Below are positions 59,353 to 64,000 of a DNA stretch of 64,000 nt, piece by piece. The position numbers were made by a program, and so were the translations under genes. A model generated the notes under the pieces. It was not told the origin of the DNA. It saw only the letters and a program-made list of their open reading frames with translations, and ran no database searches. This DNA comes from JAFGHJ01 sp964523975. GTDB taxonomy: Bacteria; Hydrothermota; UBA3072. Numbering within the stretch: the stretch's first letter is position 1; each line of letters opens with the position of its first letter. Location of the stretch: contig CAZGBM010000001.1 in the NCBI GenBank assembly GCA_964523975.1, forward strand, positions 7,104 through 71,103. Reading direction: 5' to 3'.

Positions 59353-59426
59353 TTTTAAAGTTGCGGGTTTTAAGTCAATTTTTTCGAGTGTAACAACGAT
59401 TGATATGATAATATATTCTCTAAACA

Positions 59427-59457
59427 GCCCAACACACCAACAGTCCAACGGACCAAC
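59427..59457. repeat. CCAAC word repeat upstream of the DUF3857 genes
   Basis: AGCCCAACACACCAACAGTCCAACGGACCAAC: four words of 8-9 bases differing in a few positions. The same word occurs inverted or altered near 30530 and 55271. Nothing else is visible between lgt and the next gene. Confidence 0.5.
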
Positions 59458-59478
59458 ATATTGCAAAAAGGAATAATA

Positions 59479-61533
59479 ATGAGAAAAATATTCTCATTAT
59501 TATTATTTATTTCCTGTGTTGTTTTCTCTTATAAAATTGAATTGAATAACGGGGAGACTATAAGTTCGGATTCGCTCCGGATGAGAAACGACTCCATTTA
59601 CGCAATCGACACCGTTTTTTTAAGAAGTGATATAAAATCCATCATATTTGGTGCGGGAGATGTGGAAAAAGGTACGGGAGGGCTCCCCCAGGATATTAAA
59701 AAAATTCTTGAAGATAGAGAAAGATTAATAGTAGAATATTCCGATTTCGACGGAGTGGTTATGCTCGATAAAGGCATAAATACGCTCTTTTCTGACGGCA
59801 CACGCAGTTATGAATATCACTTCCAAGGTTTGATTTTAAAAGATTCCAAAAGAACCTGGGCTAACTTCCAACGACAGTTTGACCAACAAAGAGAAAAAAT
59901 GAAAATCGATATGGCAAGAGTTATAAAAGAAGATGGCAGAATAATACCTCTCGATATGAACAAAGTAACCATAACAAAACCAAAAGCAGATGATATGTTC
60001 TTCGATAAAGATAAAATAATCTCATTCAGCATTCCTGAAGTAGAAGTAGGAGATATCATTGAATATAAATACACAGAGGAAATTTTTAACCCCTGGGATA
60101 AGAAAATCTTTTCGATGGGATGGTTCTTCGGAGGGTCGGAACCGGTAATTGAATCGTCCGTCAGAATAATTGTTCCTTCTGAAATTTATTTAGGATTTAA
60201 GATAAAAAACGATGGGAATGTCAAAGTAGATTCTGCATCTACCGATTCAACGAGAGAATATGTATTCGAAAAAAACAATACCTTACCACCTATAGAAGAG
60301 CCCTTAATGCCGGTTACAGCAGAACTGGTACCTTTTCTCAATATTTCGAATCAGAAAGACTGGAATTATATATTCAACTGGTACGCCGATTTCCAGAAAA
60401 GCAGAATGGAAATTACCGAAGAAATCCAAAGAATTACCGATTCTTTGACAAAAGGTTTGAACACTCATGAAGAAAAAACAGCAGCTTTATACCACTGGAT
60501 TCAACGAAATATAAGATATATATCAATAAAAGGAGCTGTGGCAAGCGGAGTCTCAGGTCATAGTGCTTCCCAGACCCTGGAAAACGGGTACGGTGATTGT
60601 ACTGATAAGGCTATTCTCTTCTCTACCCTATTAAAAGCAGCAGGCATCGAAGCATATCCCGTCTATTTGCACACCTATCCTGCTCCTGAGTTAGTCAAAG
60701 AAATTCCTTCATTCTGGGGAAACCACGCTATTGTAGAAGTTTTCCCAAAAGAAGGGAAACCTTACTTTCTTGACCCTGTCTCTGAATATTTTCGATATCC
60801 TTCCTTTGCCACAATGGACCATGGAATGGATGCAATATGCGCACAAAAATCAAGGATTGACTTAATCGAAGTACCACTACCAGAAAATAACCGTAGAAAT
60901 TACCAATACACAATCGACATACCGAAAAACGGCGGAGCTACGGTAATCTTTAAGTCGAATTACAACGGAAGTTATGAAGCCGGAATAAGAGCTTATTGGG
61001 AAAGGCTCGACCCCAGCGAAAAAAAGAGACAATTCGAAAAGATGGCAAAAAGCGTTTCTTCCTCTGCCCTATTAGTTGACTATAATATATCAAATATAAC
61101 GGATATTTCCCAACCTTTAGAAATGACAATAAAATATGAAGTACCGGATTTTCTAAAAAAACAGGGCGAGTTATATGTATTGAAGCTTCCCGAATTGGAA
61201 GGAAGATATACGAAAGACGAACTTTCTCTTTCGACTCGCAATTATGACTTAATTTACGACACATCCGAAGAAATTGTCCACACATTTAAAATAACTTTAC
61301 CAAATGAAATAAAGATTGTATCTGTTCCGGAACAGTTCTCCGGAAAATCAAAAAATGCCGAATATACAGCCTCATATACCCAAAAAGAAGATACATTGAT
61401 ATTTAAGGACGACTGGAAAAGAAAAAACCGTAAAATAAGTGTTTCCGAGTACAAAGATTATAAGACTTTATGCAATGAAATATTGAATTACGTAAAAAGA
61501 CCTGTAATTATGCAACTAATAGGAGGAAACTAA
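59479..61533 (+). CDS. Exported DUF3857/transglutaminase-like protein
   Basis: A 684-residue exported protein (signal MRKIFSLLLFISCVVFS), with a DUF3857 beta-sandwich region (about 85-290: EVEVGDIIEYKYTEEI) and a transglutaminase-like domain. The catalytic triad appears complete: Cys374 in GYGDCTDKA, His416 in GNHAIVEV and Asp432 in YFLDPV. A C-terminal beta domain follows. Such proteins are common in Bacteroidetes and act in the periplasm, but substrates are unknown. AAAGGAA precedes ATG 59479; a TTG at 59461 is less likely. The stop and the next start share a base (TAATG). Confidence 0.9.
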   Translation: MRKIFSLLLFISCVVFSYKIELNNGETISSDSLRMRNDSIYAIDTVFLRSDIKSIIFGAGDVEKGTGGLPQDIKKILEDRERLIVEYSDFDGVVMLDKGINTLFSDGTRSYEYHFQGLILKDSKRTWANFQRQFDQQREKMKIDMARVIKEDGRIIPLDMNKVTITKPKADDMFFDKDKIISFSIPEVEVGDIIEYKYTEEIFNPWDKKIFSMGWFFGGSEPVIESSVRIIVPSEIYLGFKIKNDGNVKVDSASTDSTREYVFEKNNTLPPIEEPLMPVTAELVPFLNISNQKDWNYIFNWYADFQKSRMEITEEIQRITDSLTKGLNTHEEKTAALYHWIQRNIRYISIKGAVASGVSGHSASQTLENGYGDCTDKAILFSTLLKAAGIEAYPVYLHTYPAPELVKEIPSFWGNHAIVEVFPKEGKPYFLDPVSEYFRYPSFATMDHGMDAICAQKSRIDLIEVPLPENNRRNYQYTIDIPKNGGATVIFKSNYNGSYEAGIRAYWERLDPSEKKRQFEKMAKSVSSSALLVDYNISNITDISQPLEMTIKYEVPDFLKKQGELYVLKLPELEGRYTKDELSLSTRNYDLIYDTSEEIVHTFKITLPNEIKIVSVPEQFSGKSKNAEYTASYTQKEDTLIFKDDWKRKNRKISVSEYKDYKTLCNEILNYVKRPVIMQLIGGN

Positions 61534-63554
61534 TGAAAAAGGTTTTTACTATAATAATTATTTCAATCAATATCTTTATCTTTTCTTGCAACCGGCAAGC
61601 TTTGAAAAACGAAAATGAATGGAAAGAAGATATAATATACACCGAAAAAGGCGAAGAATATAAATGCAGAGTGACAAAAATAACTCCTGATTCAATATAC
61701 ATAGCAACATCGGAAGGCACGGCTACATTTCCTCAAAAAGAAGTTCGCAGTATCGACCTGGCAAAGAAAAGAGAAGGTTATTTGTGGAAAACCGTAAAAG
61801 ATATAAACGACCCTATATTATTGCAAAGTTTAAAAACCGACCTTTCGAAGTTCACGGAGAAAAAATATGTAGACATTTATCTTAGGAAAGAATTGAAAAT
61901 AAAAAAAGATTCCAGTTATGCTTATTCTATAAGATGCATACGGGCTATTTTTTCCGAAAAAGGAAGAAGTTACGGGAATATAAGTTTTGAATATCAATCG
62001 AAAGAAGAAGACATCGAAATAAATTTCGCAAGGACGATAACAAAAGAAAGCGAAATACTTCACCTAAGAGAGAATGCTATCGAGGATGCCTCTGTTTATT
62101 CCAGAATACCGCCTTACGAGAACACTCATGAAATGAAAATAGCAATGAGAGAAGTAAAACCCGGAAATTTTCTTGATTTTAAAGTTACTATTTACGGAAA
62201 AATATCCGAGGAATTCCCATTCATTTTAGAAAATACTCTGGGAAGTTCCGGCCCAACTCTTAAAAGTATTATCAGGGTTGAAGCACCCAGAAGTTTTGAT
62301 ATAGCCTGGCAGAACTGGAAAACAGATTCACCCGAATTAAAATTCTCGGGCAGAAATAAAATTTTTGAATGGAAAATTGGCTTTCTCGAAGAAGTAGAAA
62401 AAGAAGAAAATGCGCCGCCAAAATCTTATATTTTTCCGAGGGTAGCTGCCGGACTTAAAAATGATTGGAATAAAATAGCCGGAGACTTCGAAAAACGCTT
62501 AAAGGGAGAATATACTGCAGAAAAGAAAGAACCGGAAGAGATATATAGTGAAATTACATCTTTGATTAGATTTGCAGATATACCTTCCTATGAATACAAT
62601 GTTTATTCTAAAAATGTAGAAGAAATACTGGAAAACAAATTAGCAAACTCACTTGATAAATCCTGTCTTCTGTATTCTGCTTTTAAATCACAAGAACTTC
62701 CTGCGGAACTTATATTAGTTCGTTCAAAGACAAGAGGCGAATTAGCCAGAGATGTCCCGTCTTTATATCAGTTTGATGGTGCTCTGGTAAAAATGGGAGA
62801 AATCTTTCTCGACCCTTCATCAGAACTCAATCCATACGGATATATAAGAGCTGAATATCAGGGTACGGAAGGGCTTTCTGTAACAAAAAAAGAGTTCACC
62901 CAAATACCTCTATTCGAAGGGGATAAAGAAAAAACATCCGTAAAAAGGATAGTAGAACTCGATAAAGACGGCGATGCAGAAATAGAAGAGAAAATCAAAT
63001 CTTTTGGTAATACGGCTTTGGATTTAAAAAGTCTCAGGTATCTACGAAAAGAAGAAAAAAGAAACATAATCGAAGATTATTTGAATAGAAACATCCCGGG
63101 ATCCAATATAACAAGTCTCTCTTTCAATCACATAGAAGACGAAAACCCGGAAGTTGAAATAGATATAAGATATCAGGTATCCGGATTGGCTATAAAACAA
63201 GAAAACTTTTTACTTTTGAATATACCAGGTATTGAATATTCAGCCTATTCTGTCGGAGCAACAGAAAGAAAATATCCTATTTACTGGGGAAAACTTGAAA
63301 AAAAAGAAAATGAAATAATAATACATATTCCTGAAGGCTTTAAAGTACGATATCTTCCCCAGGAAATTTCCTTGTCTAATTCTTTTTTAGAGTTCAAAAA
63401 CTCTTTAGAAAAGTCAGAAAAATCGATTATATACAAAGATTACTACCTACAGAAAAAAGAAATACTTCCCGTAGAAGATTACCCGGAATATAAAGAAATC
63501 ATAACGAAAATAGCAGAACTCCCGGAAGAATGGATAATACTGGAAAAGAAATAA
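61533..63554 (+). CDS. DUF3857/transglutaminase-like lipoprotein, catalytically degenerate paralogue
   Basis: A 673-residue paralogue of the preceding gene with the same domain order. The N-terminus (IINIFIFSC-like, Cys19 after IFS) is a probable lipoprotein signal. The residue equivalent to catalytic Cys374 is Ser373 (ENKLANSLDK against ENGYGDCTDK), and that for His416 is Asp415; the Asp in IFLDPS is kept. It is therefore probably not a transglutaminase or protease but may bind the same ligand or regulate its neighbour. Gene overlap (TAATG) suggests equal production of both proteins. Confidence 0.85.
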   Translation: MKKVFTIIIISINIFIFSCNRQALKNENEWKEDIIYTEKGEEYKCRVTKITPDSIYIATSEGTATFPQKEVRSIDLAKKREGYLWKTVKDINDPILLQSLKTDLSKFTEKKYVDIYLRKELKIKKDSSYAYSIRCIRAIFSEKGRSYGNISFEYQSKEEDIEINFARTITKESEILHLRENAIEDASVYSRIPPYENTHEMKIAMREVKPGNFLDFKVTIYGKISEEFPFILENTLGSSGPTLKSIIRVEAPRSFDIAWQNWKTDSPELKFSGRNKIFEWKIGFLEEVEKEENAPPKSYIFPRVAAGLKNDWNKIAGDFEKRLKGEYTAEKKEPEEIYSEITSLIRFADIPSYEYNVYSKNVEEILENKLANSLDKSCLLYSAFKSQELPAELILVRSKTRGELARDVPSLYQFDGALVKMGEIFLDPSSELNPYGYIRAEYQGTEGLSVTKKEFTQIPLFEGDKEKTSVKRIVELDKDGDAEIEEKIKSFGNTALDLKSLRYLRKEEKRNIIEDYLNRNIPGSNITSLSFNHIEDENPEVEIDIRYQVSGLAIKQENFLLLNIPGIEYSAYSVGATERKYPIYWGKLEKKENEIIIHIPEGFKVRYLPQEISLSNSFLEFKNSLEKSEKSIIYKDYYLQKKEILPVEDYPEYKEIITKIAELPEEWIILEKK

Positions 63555-63561
63555 TAGCTGC

Positions 63562-63720
63562 GGATTAACACGGATTTTCTTTTTGTTTTGACTCGAAACA
63601 CGAAACCCGTAACTCGAAACCTTTATTTAGACAGGATTTACAGGATTTTTTAACTATTTTACAATTTTCCTATTTCGCCATTTTTCTATTTTAACTATTG
63701 ACTGACGACTGATGATTTAG
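63562..63720. repeat. Repeat mosaic downstream of the DUF3857 pair
   Basis: CTGCGGATTAACACGGATTTTC (from 63559), GAAACACGAAACCCGTAACTCGAAACC (63594-63620), GACAGGATTTACAGGATTTTT (from 63631), TTCCTATTTCGCCATTTTTC (from 63668) and TTGACTGACGACTGATGATT (from 63699). These are word repeats of the same kinds seen throughout. No gene. Confidence 0.55.
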
Positions 63721-63775
63721 TCAATTCAACAATGCAATTTTTTCATAGGTGACCTGTCAATAAATACTGTCAATA

Positions 63776-64000
63776 TTATTTTGGAATGATTGTTACAATT
63801 ACCCTTTTATACCGCGATAACCGCGGTTTACCTTTGTCCGTAACTTTCAAAATAAAATGAGCAGTTTCGTTTTTTTCAACCTCAGGAACCCTCACGTAAG
63901 CCCCATGCGCATTCTCCGCTCCATCAACTTTTATCAATTTTTTATAAGAACCAGCCTCCGGATAGTTAAACCATAGGTAACTGAGATTATCTCCATCAGG
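63776..64000 (-). CDS. C-terminal end of a DUF1593-type protein (Sde182-like C-terminal domain), cut by window edge
   Basis: The minus-strand frame is open from base 64000 to the stop at 63776 and gives 75 residues: PDGDNLSYLWFNYPEAGSY, later AYVRVPEVEKNETAHFILKVTD and ending SRYKRVIVTIIPK. This matches the C-terminal domain of the DUF1593 family (nucleoside-hydrolase-like N-terminal domain, Ig-like C-terminus, cellulose-binding Sde182-like), where DPDGDxLxYxWxxYxEAGTY and a VTDxGxPxLxRYxRVIV tail are usual. The rest lies outside the window. Family call from remembered motifs. Confidence 0.75.
   Translation of the reverse strand, partial: PDGDNLSYLWFNYPEAGSYKKLIKVDGAENAHGAYVRVPEVEKNETAHFILKVTDKGKPRLSRYKRVIVTIIPK

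Overview
The window looks like a chromosome segment of an uncultivated, AT-rich, Gram-negative-type bacterium of the FCB/candidate-phylum kind. The evidence is a giant surface protease ending in a YPNPFN-type (type IX-like/FlgD-like) C-terminal domain, LolCD, Lgt and predicted lipoproteins, several predicted outer-membrane beta-barrels, a bactofilin, a Bacteroidetes-type GlmU-like protein and a DUF2723 (GT117) membrane protein. A WOR-3/TA06-like lineage is my best guess, but no rRNA or phylogenetic marker is present to prove it. I see no tRNA, rRNA, CRISPR array, prophage or transposase.

Layout. Bases 1-12154 are all on the minus strand. A run of ten close or overlapping genes reads lolC-lolD-mcsA-mcsB-clpC-parA-parB-M23 peptidase-bactofilin-rph, followed after repeat-filled gaps by rluD and topA (cut by the window edge). 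Bases 12.2-27.4 kb, mostly minus, hold an alpha/beta hydrolase with an FmdB zinc ribbon, a four-helix-bundle gene inside a repeat element, a large DUF2723 protein, a plus-strand RHH/PIN toxin-antitoxin pair, two giant paralogues of unknown function, and an HlyD/ATPase/two-permease efflux operon. Bases 27.5-41 kb hold a sugar-phosphate isomerase-like protein, three methyltransferases in a row, YjbQ, the 2298-residue C25 protease, a nitroreductase, an MBL hydrolase and an HD-GYP response regulator. Bases 41-47.4 kb (minus) hold a kinase-like fragment, a GlmU-like protein, a large beta-barrel candidate and uvrC. Bases 47.8-63.6 kb (plus) hold nagB, a broken outer-membrane protein gene, ispF, a TPR/outer-membrane cluster, a GAF-HD-GYP protein, rnfB, lgt and a pair of DUF3857 proteins. 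The right edge cuts a DUF1593-type protein on the minus strand.

The most unusual feature is the intergenic DNA. Most of the longer gaps are mosaics of dispersed modules: a module (A/A') that encodes, or once encoded, the first dozen residues of a four-helix-bundle (23S rRNA intervening-sequence type) protein; short words repeated every 7-10 bases; a G/T-rich linker; and a small hairpin. Some are arranged as nested inverted repeats, and one contains the intact four-helix-bundle gene. Repeat DNA forms the C-terminal codons of some neighbouring proteins and abuts apparent gene remnants.

Other points: several good promoters sit so close to the start codon that the mRNAs should be leaderless; the McsB homologue has lost its nucleotide-binding arginines; one of two adjacent transglutaminase-like proteins has lost its catalytic Cys and His; and the giant protease has unrelated domains inserted at the same point of three repeated Ig-like modules.
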